Assembly: GCA_964446295.1 (NCBI GenBank)
Contig: CAYUNR010000012.1
Coordinates: 1-32,558, forward strand
DNA length: 32,558 nucleotides
Origin: CAITNM01 sp964446295
Lineage (GTDB): Bacteria > Pseudomonadota > Alphaproteobacteria > Paracaedibacterales > CAITNM01
Direction of reading: 5' to 3'
Shown here: in pieces, positions 13,465 through 21,250 of the stretch
Position numbering within the stretch: position 1 is the first letter of the stretch
How the letters are laid out: the number at the start of each line of letters is the position of its first letter
The notes under the pieces: generated by a model
The model's input: only the letters and a program-made list of their open reading frames with translations
The model's database searches: none
Told to the model about the DNA's origin: nothing
Position numbers and translations under genes: made by a program

Positions 13465-13968
13465 TTATGATACGGTTACGTTTTTGCTCCACGTTACTCC
13501 GGCGCCTAGTTTTAATATAGCTCCACTGTGTACTGTCAGGTCTGCTCCAGACGCAAAAGGGCCTCCTGAAGCTGGGATATTATCATCCACCTGAAGTATT
13601 CCCCCAGAATTAATTTCTACATCACCTGCAATACAATCTGCTGTTGCAGCTGTGATTTCTAATATTGCCCCACTTTCAACAGTGGTGACACCTGTAGTTG
13701 TCTTGGCACCTGATGCTGCTGCATCACCAACTTTCAGCTTCCCGACCTGTATATCTATGTCTTTCGTATTGGCACCTGTCAAAATAGCAGCGCTTTGTCC
13801 ATTTCCAGCACCATCATTAATTTCTATTAATGTGCCTGTATACACAGTACTATCTGCAGTCTCAGTACCTGTTGGGTCTATGACGTCAGCCACAGCAACC
13901 GCATTATTCCCCAAAGCCATAACCACAATTGCAAGTACACTCAGGGTGATTTTTTGAAAATATTTCAT
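13465..13968 (-). CDS. small exported repeat protein, beta-solenoid-like
   Basis: A 167-residue protein with a signal peptide (MKYFQKITLSVLAIVVMALG, cut near AVA). The mature chain is almost entirely Gly, Ala, Thr, Ser, Val, Asp and Ile, with degenerate repeats: TTVESGAILEI, VEINSGGILQV, LTVHSGAILKLG. Such V-x-SG-x-L units are typical of beta-helix passenger domains of autotransporters and adhesins. Those proteins are usually long and end in an outer-membrane barrel; this one stops right after the third repeat, so it is either a small secreted solenoid or a remnant of a larger adhesin. AAAGG lies 8 nt before the ATG. Only one cysteine is present. Confidence 0.65.
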   Translation of the reverse strand: MKYFQKITLSVLAIVVMALGNNAVAVADVIDPTGTETADSTVYTGTLIEINDGAGNGQSAAILTGANTKDIDIQVGKLKVGDAAASGAKTTTGVTTVESGAILEITAATADCIAGDVEINSGGILQVDDNIPASGGPFASGADLTVHSGAILKLGAGVTWSKNVTVS

Positions 13969-14154
13969 TTTATAAACCTTTCACATAATAAAAATTAACA
14001 TCAAACCTAATTTTACTATTTTTTGATTAATAAATATTTAAGTGTGTTTAAAATTTATTTAAATCTTTATTGTGTAATTTGAAACACTAAAAGAATTTTC
14101 TTGAAAAGCGTGAAGCGTCACGTAGCACTTTATTCCTCTAAACAAAAAGAGAAA

Positions 14155-14184
14155 TTGACACATAAGCCTTAAAACGCTTATCTA
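14155..14184 (+). promoter_or_regulatory. candidate leuS promoter
   Basis: A perfect TTGACA (14155-14160) is followed after 18 bp by a weak -10, TATCTA (14179-14184). Transcription would begin near 14191, which favours the ATG at 14212 as start codon over the in-frame GTG at 14191. Confidence 0.35.
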
Positions 14185-14211
14185 GATTAGGTGAATTTTA
14201 ACGTCGTTTTT

Positions 14212-16716
14212 ATGTCGTATCCGTTTAAAAGTGTAGAAAGAAAGTGGCAAGAATTTTGGGCCACCAATAATAGTTTCAAGGTTGCAGACGAAGGGGAAAA
14301 GCCCAAGGCATACATTCTTGAAATGTTGCCCTACCCTTCAGGACGACTACATATGGGGCATGTGCGCAATTACACCCTGGGCGATGCCATGGCACGCTTT
14401 AAAACCGCACAAGGTTTTCGCGTGTTACATCCTATGGGTTGGGATGCTTTTGGTCTGCCAGCAGAAAATGCGGCCATGCAAAACAATACACACCCCTCAA
14501 TTTGGACGCGTCAAAACATTGCTGACATGAAAAAGCAGTTGTTTTCCCTTGGGTTTTCTTATGATTGGGACCGGGAAGTTACTACCTGCGAACCAGATTA
14601 CTATGGAAAAGAACAGGCTATATTTTTAGATTTTTATGAAAAAGAATTAGTTTACCGCCGTGAATCATGGGTGAATTGGGACCCTATTGAAAACAGTGTA
14701 TTAGCTAATGAACAAGTTGTTGATGGCAAAGGCTGGCGTTCAGGCGCTGCGGTTGAGCGTAGGTTGTTGAACCAATGGTCAATGAAAATTACATTGTATG
14801 CGCAAGAATTAATTGATGATTTAGCGAAGCTTTCCGGATGGCCTGAAAAAGTTGTTAAAATGCAGGAAAATTGGATCGGGCGTTCCGAAGGGGCGTTGGT
14901 CAATTTTGCAATTCAAAGTCAACATACTGACCTTACAATTTACACCACGCGCCCTGAAACATTATATGGAGCGTCGTTTATTGCACTAGCGCCTCAGCAC
15001 CCAATTGTGCTTGAACTAGCCAAAACAAATTCAGGTGTGGCTGCATTTATTCAAGAATGCCAAAAAATGAGCACAACCGAAGAAGCCATGGCAACTGCCG
15101 AGAAAAAAGGTCATTGCCTTGGTATTGATGCAATTCACCCAATTACTAAACAACCCGTACCAATTTATGCTGCAAATTTTGTGCTAATGGATTATGGAAC
15201 TGGAGCCTTGTTTGGTTGCCCAGGCCACGATGCGCGCGATTTTGAATTTGCTACAAAGTACAATTTACCCATTAAACGCGTTTTGACGTCTGATGGTGAG
15301 TTGCCTCATTTAGAAACCACTGGGAAAATGGTGGAATCTGATTTCCTAAATGGTATGGATTGTACTGCCGCTAAAGCACATATGATTGACTATTTAGAAA
15401 AAAATAATTTGGGGGAACGCCAAGTTAATTACCGGTTGCGCGATTGGTTAGTTTCTCGTCAGCGTTACTGGGGTTGCCCTATTCCAATTATTTATTGTGA
15501 CCATTGCGGTGCAGTGCCTGTTCCCAAACAAGATTTGCCTGTGCGTTTGCCAGAGGATGTCAGCTTTGAAAAACCTGGAAATCCACTAGACCACCACCCA
15601 ACCTGGAAACACGTGAATTGCCCATCATGTAGCAAACCCGCGCTTCGCGAAACGGACACGTTGGATACGTTCTTTGAAAGCTCATGGTATTACATGCGCT
15701 ATGCGTGCGCTAAACATGATCAGGCAATAAATAAAAAGGTTGTTGAAAACTGGTTGCCAGTGGATCAATACATTGGCGGCATTGAACATGCGGTGTTGCA
15801 CCTTTTATATGCCCGCTTTTTCACAAAAGCTATGCGTGATTGCGGTTATGCTAATGTAGACGAACCATTTAAGAACTTAATGACTCAAGGCATGGTTTGT
15901 CACGCAACGTATAAAGATAATCAAGGCAAGTGGTTGTACCCCAATGAAGTTGAAAAAACAGCATCTGGATTTATAAAAATAGCTGACGGCACCCCTGCGA
16001 CCCAAGGCCGCCAAGAAAAGATGAGTAAGTCAAAAAAGAACTTGGTTGACCCCCAAGCAATTATTGAAGGGTATGGTGCAGACGCAGCACGCTTGTTTAT
16101 TATGTCGGACACGCCACCAGAAAAAGATTTTGACTGGAACGATGACGGGCTTGAAGGAAGCTGGCGCTACATTAATAGATTGTGGCGCCTAGGCGAAAAA
16201 GTTCGTGAACATAAAAGCACTGTAACCACTAAAAATGCTGCCCTTAAAAAGGCAGCGCATCAGTATTTGCACAAAATAACGCAAGCTTATGAAACCTATG
16301 CATTCAACAAAGTGTTGGCATTTTGCCGTGAGCTTACTCACGCAATTGATAGTGATATTAATGAATGTGATAAACAAACCGTTGTAGATGCTTTCACCAT
16401 GTTGATTCAAGCAATTAACCCAATTATTCCCCATGTAGCGCATGAATTGTGGAAAAATGTACATGGGGAAGCTTTTGTAGATGCAATTCAGTGGCCCACG
16501 GTTGATGGAAGTTTACTTATTGAAGACCAAATTAGTATGGCAGTGCAGGTTAATGGAAAAATGCGTGGCACTATTACGGTTGATGCAGATGCTGCAGACG
16601 ACGCAATTATTGCAGCCGCAATGGAACTTTCCACAGTACAACAAGCAGTGAATGGGATTACAATACGTAAAACAATTGTTGTGCCAAAACGCATTGTGAA
16701 TATAGTGGCATCATGA
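14212..16716 (+). CDS. leuS: leucyl-tRNA synthetase
   Basis: Class I synthetase that charges tRNA-Leu; 834 residues from the ATG at 14212. The family normally begins with a sequence like the one here (YPFKSVERKWQEFW), so the GTG at 14191 is unlikely to be the start. The HIGH signature appears as HMGH (47-50, after PYPSGRL) and KMSKS at about 603-607. The editing domain (TTRPETLYGASF and GCPGHDARDFEFA) sits between the halves, and an HXXH-type zinc region (CDHCG, CPSC) is visible. A C-terminal anticodon-binding helix bundle follows, ending in the VQVNGKMRGTI strand. The stop overlaps the start of lptE by 4 bp (ATGA), so the two are translationally coupled. Confidence 0.97.
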   Translation: MSYPFKSVERKWQEFWATNNSFKVADEGEKPKAYILEMLPYPSGRLHMGHVRNYTLGDAMARFKTAQGFRVLHPMGWDAFGLPAENAAMQNNTHPSIWTRQNIADMKKQLFSLGFSYDWDREVTTCEPDYYGKEQAIFLDFYEKELVYRRESWVNWDPIENSVLANEQVVDGKGWRSGAAVERRLLNQWSMKITLYAQELIDDLAKLSGWPEKVVKMQENWIGRSEGALVNFAIQSQHTDLTIYTTRPETLYGASFIALAPQHPIVLELAKTNSGVAAFIQECQKMSTTEEAMATAEKKGHCLGIDAIHPITKQPVPIYAANFVLMDYGTGALFGCPGHDARDFEFATKYNLPIKRVLTSDGELPHLETTGKMVESDFLNGMDCTAAKAHMIDYLEKNNLGERQVNYRLRDWLVSRQRYWGCPIPIIYCDHCGAVPVPKQDLPVRLPEDVSFEKPGNPLDHHPTWKHVNCPSCSKPALRETDTLDTFFESSWYYMRYACAKHDQAINKKVVENWLPVDQYIGGIEHAVLHLLYARFFTKAMRDCGYANVDEPFKNLMTQGMVCHATYKDNQGKWLYPNEVEKTASGFIKIADGTPATQGRQEKMSKSKKNLVDPQAIIEGYGADAARLFIMSDTPPEKDFDWNDDGLEGSWRYINRLWRLGEKVREHKSTVTTKNAALKKAAHQYLHKITQAYETYAFNKVLAFCRELTHAIDSDINECDKQTVVDAFTMLIQAINPIIPHVAHELWKNVHGEAFVDAIQWPTVDGSLLIEDQISMAVQVNGKMRGTITVDADAADDAIIAAAMELSTVQQAVNGITIRKTIVVPKRIVNIVAS

Positions 16717-17216
16717 AAAAACAGATTTTAGTAAGTAGTTTTTGTCTATTATTAGCAGCATGTGGATTTACTCCAATGCTTCAAAAAAATGCTGACGCAC
16801 CAGATGAATCAGGGTCGCGGCTTGTTGTTGAAAGCGCAAGCAAAGATGGCACAAGCTATACAATACAAATGCTGCGGCAACGCTTGAAAAGCACTTTGTC
16901 TGGTGTCAATTTGGATTCTCGCTACAAGACTTACGTGCGCATAAGCGAAACTACTGGCAACTTGGCTTACGCTACCGACGCCACATCTACCCGTTCTATG
17001 ATGCGCCTTACAGCCCAAATTATTATTAGCTGTGACGGACAAACATTGCATGAAACTAGCCTTAATAGTGTGACTTCATATTCACAAAATACTAATGATG
17101 AATTCGTGAACCAAAGCGCGGTTCAGGGTGCGCAAGAACGGTTAATAGAGGCTATGACAATTGATATAAGCCGAGAAATACATCGATTTATTAAAACAAA
17201 CACTGCAAAACCTTAG
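16713..17216 (+). CDS. lptE: LPS-assembly lipoprotein LptE
   Basis: Small outer-membrane lipoprotein expected to plug LptD and help place lipopolysaccharide in the outer leaflet. Of 167 residues, the first 16 form a lipoprotein signal with lipobox LAAC (Cys17) followed by GFTPML, the hallmark CGF-P opening of LptE/RlpB. The rest has the small alpha-beta fold pattern with a repeated strand and a closing amphipathic helix. Sequence conservation in this family is low, so the call leans on the lipobox and on the position directly after leuS, which is the standard place. holA, which often follows in this gene order, is not present here. Confidence 0.88.
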   Translation: MKKQILVSSFCLLLAACGFTPMLQKNADAPDESGSRLVVESASKDGTSYTIQMLRQRLKSTLSGVNLDSRYKTYVRISETTGNLAYATDATSTRSMMRLTAQIIISCDGQTLHETSLNSVTSYSQNTNDEFVNQSAVQGAQERLIEAMTIDISREIHRFIKTNTAKP

Positions 17217-17298
17217 CAAAGAATCTTCATGCCCTTCATTTCAACGAAGTTAATATGCTATGGTTAGCTCATGAAATTCCACCACATTCCACAATATA

Positions 17299-18534
17299 AT
17301 GTTTAGCCTTTTTGAACGGACCGTTGCATTTCGGTATTTACGCTCTCCTCGACAAGAAGGGTTTGTATCAGTAATTGCTGGTTTTTCCTTTTTAGGAATT
17401 GCTTTGGGAGTTGCAACATTAATTATTGTAATGGCGGTGATGAATGGTTTTCGTGCTGAACTCTATCAAAAGTTAGTAGGTATGCGCGGACACGTAATGA
17501 TAATGTGTGGCCCAGCACAAAACGAATGGGAAAACGCCTTAGACATTGCAAAAACCCATAAAGATGTTGAATTTGCTTACCCTGTTTTAGAAAAACAAGC
17601 GGTGGCAACGTATCACGGACAGGCCAGAGGCATTGGTGTGCTTGGTATGCGCACCCAAGACATGTTAAAGCGCCCTGCTATCATGAATGAAAATTTAAAA
17701 GGTAGCTTTGATTCTTTTGAAGGAAATAAAATAGCCATTGGTGCACGCTTGGCGACTTCCTTAAATATTGAAATTGGTAAAACGGTAACGCTGTTATTGC
17801 CTGATGGAACACGCACACCATTTGGAAGTATGCCCAAACAAACCAGTTTTGAAGTGGTGGCAATATTTGAAATTGGCATGCATGAATTTGATAAAAACAT
17901 GGTGTTTTTGCCTTTGGCTACAGCACAACAGTTTTTCAATTCTCAAAATACTATTAACCATATTGATGTTCTGTTACATAACCTAAAAACTAGCCCGAAG
18001 GTTATTGATGACCTGAATCATCAGCTATCATCAGCTTTTGAAATTGTTGATTGGCAGCATAGTGATAGCCAAATTTTTCAAGCAGTGCAGGTTGAAAAAA
18101 ATGTTATGTTTATCATTCTAACACTTATTATTGTAATTGCCGCTTTCAATGTAATATCTAGCCTTATTATGTTGGTGAAAGACAAAACCCGTGACATTGC
18201 AATTTTGCGAACCATGGGCGCTGGAAAAAGCAATATTTTAAAAATATTTTTCTTAACCGGTTCTTCCATCGGTATTGCCGGTACATCACTTGGAATTTTG
18301 TTGGGCATAGGTTTTGCTTCAAATATTGAACGAATACGAAAGCTACTTGAAAAAGCGCTTGGAACTGAACTTTTCAGTGCTGAAATTTATTTCCTAAGCC
18401 AACTTCCAGCGAAAATTATTTGGGAAGAAGTATTTCTAGTAGCCACTATGGCTTTAGTACTAACATTTTTTGCAACTTTTTACCCGGCATATCGTGCGTC
18501 GCGCCTTGACCCTGTTGAAGCCCTGCGCCTATGA
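17299..18534 (+). CDS. lolC: LolC/LolE-family lipoprotein-releasing permease
   Basis: Inner-membrane subunit of the ABC transporter that hands outer-membrane lipoproteins to LolA. Of 411 residues, the opening FERTVAFRYLRSPRQEGFVSVI is typical. The first membrane helix is at about 28-50, a periplasmic domain at about 50-265, then three helices at about 270-292, 318-340 and 375-397. The FtsX-type C-terminal module contains KTRDIAILRTMGA and ends YRASRLDPVEALRL. Alphaproteobacteria usually have a single LolC/E hybrid followed by the ATPase lolD; here lolD is missing and an outer-membrane protein gene follows after 28 bp. No Shine-Dalgarno is visible before the ATG. Confidence 0.92.
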   Translation: MFSLFERTVAFRYLRSPRQEGFVSVIAGFSFLGIALGVATLIIVMAVMNGFRAELYQKLVGMRGHVMIMCGPAQNEWENALDIAKTHKDVEFAYPVLEKQAVATYHGQARGIGVLGMRTQDMLKRPAIMNENLKGSFDSFEGNKIAIGARLATSLNIEIGKTVTLLLPDGTRTPFGSMPKQTSFEVVAIFEIGMHEFDKNMVFLPLATAQQFFNSQNTINHIDVLLHNLKTSPKVIDDLNHQLSSAFEIVDWQHSDSQIFQAVQVEKNVMFIILTLIIVIAAFNVISSLIMLVKDKTRDIAILRTMGAGKSNILKIFFLTGSSIGIAGTSLGILLGIGFASNIERIRKLLEKALGTELFSAEIYFLSQLPAKIIWEEVFLVATMALVLTFFATFYPAYRASRLDPVEALRL

Positions 18535-18562
18535 TAAAAAAAATCTAAAATGAATTTAAAAT

Positions 18563-19249
18563 ATGAAACACTTTAACAAACTGATGATTACTGCATGTAT
18601 TTTAGCGACACCTTTAGCCGCTGATCCGGTACGTGGATTATTTGCATCTCTTAGTTTGGGACTAAGATTCACTCCACAAAACCACGACTATACAAATCCA
18701 AATGGCGCTGTTGGCAAAGAAACCAAACTAAATACATCAACAAGTTTTGGCCTTAGCCTTGGCATGTTAAACCAAATGGAAAAATCAAAAGTTGTTGTGG
18801 GTGGTGAAGTAAGCGTTGCCATGAATCAATCAAAAGCAAATTACAGTTTACATGTTGATGGCGGTGGCACCGAAGGAAAGGTTAGCATAACCAACCCATA
18901 CACGTTGGGTGTATATGGAATTGCCGGAATGATGATGACCCCAAAACTAATGTTTTATGGAAAAGCTGGGTATGCCTGGACGACCAATCAGCTGAAATAT
19001 ACAGACCTGGACAGAGGTGAAAACCCAAACTCTCGCACATACAAAAAAACCATGGGTGGTTTAAGCGGTGGTGGTGGACTTAATTTCCTGGTCACGAATA
19101 AATTCATGGTTGGTGGAGAATACCTATACCACGCTCCCAAAGAAATCACACCACGCAAAAATGATACCGCAGAAGGCGGCCAAAAACGTAAATTTGTTTA
19201 TCATCCATCAGTGCACACCGTTAGCTTAAAGCTAAGCATGTTATTTTAA
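18563..19249 (+). CDS. outer-membrane beta-barrel protein
   Basis: A 228-residue protein with a signal peptide (MKHFNKLMITACILATPLAA, cut before DPVRG). The mature part alternates amphipathic strands with charged loops (GLFASLSLGLRF, TSFGLSLGMLN, KVVVGGEVSVAMN, TLGVYGIAGMMM, KLMFYGKAGYAW, KFMVGGEYLYH) and ends in VHTVSLKLSMLF. The terminal phenylalanine is the usual signal for barrel insertion by the BAM complex. It resembles the eight-stranded porin/OMP25-like proteins of alphaproteobacteria and their intracellular relatives. Function cannot be told from sequence; it may be a porin-like or surface protein. Its TAA shares one base with the rnr start codon (TAATG). Confidence 0.82.
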   Translation: MKHFNKLMITACILATPLAADPVRGLFASLSLGLRFTPQNHDYTNPNGAVGKETKLNTSTSFGLSLGMLNQMEKSKVVVGGEVSVAMNQSKANYSLHVDGGGTEGKVSITNPYTLGVYGIAGMMMTPKLMFYGKAGYAWTTNQLKYTDLDRGENPNSRTYKKTMGGLSGGGGLNFLVTNKFMVGGEYLYHAPKEITPRKNDTAEGGQKRKFVYHPSVHTVSLKLSMLF

Positions 19250-21156
19250 TGGATAGACATGACAAAGATAAAAAACGTCATGACCACCACTTTAAGCGCC
19301 GTGTTATGCTTAAAAAGAAAGAATACGGCGGCGCACTACATAAAGAGATTAAGCAACACGTAGGAATTTTCACCGCAAAAAACCAAGGTGGATTTTTAGG
19401 ACCTTGTCACCGTAGGGATCCATTTTCGGGCGTATACGTTGACCAGACTCATGCAAAAAATTTCAACGAAGATGATGTCATTGTTTATTCCGTCAATAGA
19501 CAGGGTGAATTTCAGTTTATTCGCAATTTAGGTTCAATTCATATGCCTAAAACCTACGCACTTATGGGGGTATATGCTTACCACCTGCCCCATGTGTTTA
19601 GTGAAGATGCGCAGAACATCGCAAATAAAGGAACCATTCCTGCGCTTGGCAAACGTGCTGACCTAAGGGATATTCCCCTTGTTACAATCGACGGGGCTGA
19701 CGCTAAAGATTTTGACGATGCTGTTTATGCAGTCAGTGACCCTGACCCCAGAAATTTAGGCGGATGGCGCGCTATAGTGGCCATTGCAGATGTTAGTCAC
19801 TATGTACAAACTGGTGACGCACTTGATAAAGAGGCGCATTTACGCGGAAATTCTGTGTACTTCGTTGACCGCGTTGTGCCGATGTTGCCAGAGCGTTTAA
19901 GTAATGATTTATGTTCCCTGCGCCCCAACGAAGACCGCGCCTGTTTAGCTGTTGATATGATTATTGACCGTGGCGGAAAAATTAAGTCTTTCCGTTTTAA
20001 ACGTGCATTAATGAAATCACGCGCAAGGTTAACCTATGATCAGGTTGAAAAAGCTATTAATGGCGTTACTGATGCTACAACAGAACCCTTATTAAGTGAT
20101 GTTATTCTTCCCCTTTATGGTTGCTACAAAAGCCTTAAAAAGGCCCGCGACCTTAGGGGCACGATTCAGGTTGAATCAATGGAAAATGCTTTTGAACTAG
20201 GTGAAGATGGCAGCATAAAGTCGGTCAAACCCAGAAGCAGGTTAGAGAGCCATCAGCTAATTGAAGAATTTATGATTGCCGCTAACGTGGCTGCCGCAAA
20301 AACCCTGCAAGCTAAAGACTGGCCGACCATTTATCGTGTGCATGAACGCCCTGACAAAACACGCTTGCAAAGTTTATATACCCTTGCTAGAAGTTTGAAA
20401 ATTGCCGTTAAAAAATTCAGCGCTGCAAACATTATTGGCAGCATTAACGAGCTATTACATTTAGCTAAAGATCTACCTTATTTTAGGCTTTTCAATGAGT
20501 TGGTTTTGCGATCACAAGCTCAGGCTCGTTATAGCACACACAATATGGGACACTTTGGCCTTAATTTGACTGCTTATTGTCATTTTACGTCTCCTATTCG
20601 TCGCTATGCAGACTTGGTTGTGCACAGGTCTTTAGTTGCAGCACTTGAACTTGATGGCACAAGGCATATATCGGTTGATTTAAACCTGGATAATGTAAGC
20701 GAACATATTTCAAAAACCGAACGTACTGCCATGGAAGCAGAACGCGAAGTTCAAGACAGATTCATGGCCCATTACATGAAAGACCATTTAGGAACTGTAT
20801 TTGACGGCACAATTGTTGGTGTAGGCATCCCTGGAATATTTGTAGAGCTTGATGGTATTGGCGCCCAAGGATTTATTCCCAAGCAAGACCTTGTTGGTGA
20901 CTATTTCATTTTTAATGAAAGATTACATTCCTATGTGGGCAGGCAAACACGTAAAACTTACCAAATGGGCAACAGGGTAAAAGTTATGGTGACCAATGCC
21001 GACCCGATTATTTGTTCGATTGGGTTTTCTTTGGTTAAAGAAAAATCGACTCGCAAGAAGTTTCAACCCAAGACCAAGAAAGACGAGCCTCAAAAAGAAG
21101 CTAAGCCTTTCAAAAAGACACCAGCCTATAAAAAGCGTAAACCTAAAACGACTTAA
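19249..21156 (+). CDS. rnr: ribonuclease R, N-terminally short
   Basis: Processive 3'-5' exoribonuclease of the RNB family, which degrades structured RNA in the cytoplasm. The active-site aspartates are in VTIDGADAKDFDDAVY (Asp148, 154, 156, 157; spacing as in RNase II and R). Other RNB landmarks are AIADVSHYV, RGNSVYFVDRVVPMLPE and YCHFTSPIRRYADLVVHRSL. An S1 domain follows (about residues 525-605) and then a Lys-rich tail, typical of RNase R. At 635 residues it is far shorter than E. coli RNase R (813): the winged-helix region and probably the first cold-shock domain are missing, replaced by a basic segment (DRHDKDKKRHDHHFKRR). Its start is coupled to the outer-membrane protein gene by TAATG. 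Confidence 0.93.
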   Translation: MDRHDKDKKRHDHHFKRRVMLKKKEYGGALHKEIKQHVGIFTAKNQGGFLGPCHRRDPFSGVYVDQTHAKNFNEDDVIVYSVNRQGEFQFIRNLGSIHMPKTYALMGVYAYHLPHVFSEDAQNIANKGTIPALGKRADLRDIPLVTIDGADAKDFDDAVYAVSDPDPRNLGGWRAIVAIADVSHYVQTGDALDKEAHLRGNSVYFVDRVVPMLPERLSNDLCSLRPNEDRACLAVDMIIDRGGKIKSFRFKRALMKSRARLTYDQVEKAINGVTDATTEPLLSDVILPLYGCYKSLKKARDLRGTIQVESMENAFELGEDGSIKSVKPRSRLESHQLIEEFMIAANVAAAKTLQAKDWPTIYRVHERPDKTRLQSLYTLARSLKIAVKKFSAANIIGSINELLHLAKDLPYFRLFNELVLRSQAQARYSTHNMGHFGLNLTAYCHFTSPIRRYADLVVHRSLVAALELDGTRHISVDLNLDNVSEHISKTERTAMEAEREVQDRFMAHYMKDHLGTVFDGTIVGVGIPGIFVELDGIGAQGFIPKQDLVGDYFIFNERLHSYVGRQTRKTYQMGNRVKVMVTNADPIICSIGFSLVKEKSTRKKFQPKTKKDEPQKEAKPFKKTPAYKKRKPKTT

Positions 21157-21250
21157 AAAAGTTGTAAAAAGCATAATTATATTGAAAAAATACATCCACT
21201 TGTTCTATTAATAGTCAATTCTATTCATAAACTTTTTAGATTTGTATTTC

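Noticed and set aside
14101..14125. Hairpin CGTGA-AGCG-TCACG upstream of leuS as a T-box or attenuator
   Set aside because: The stem has only five pairs, no T-run follows, and no T-box sequence or leader peptide with leucine codons is visible.
14191..14211. GTG at 14191 as the leuS start
   Set aside because: The family starts near YPFKSVERKW, which the ATG at 14212 provides, and the GTG would lie almost at the predicted transcription start without a ribosome binding site.
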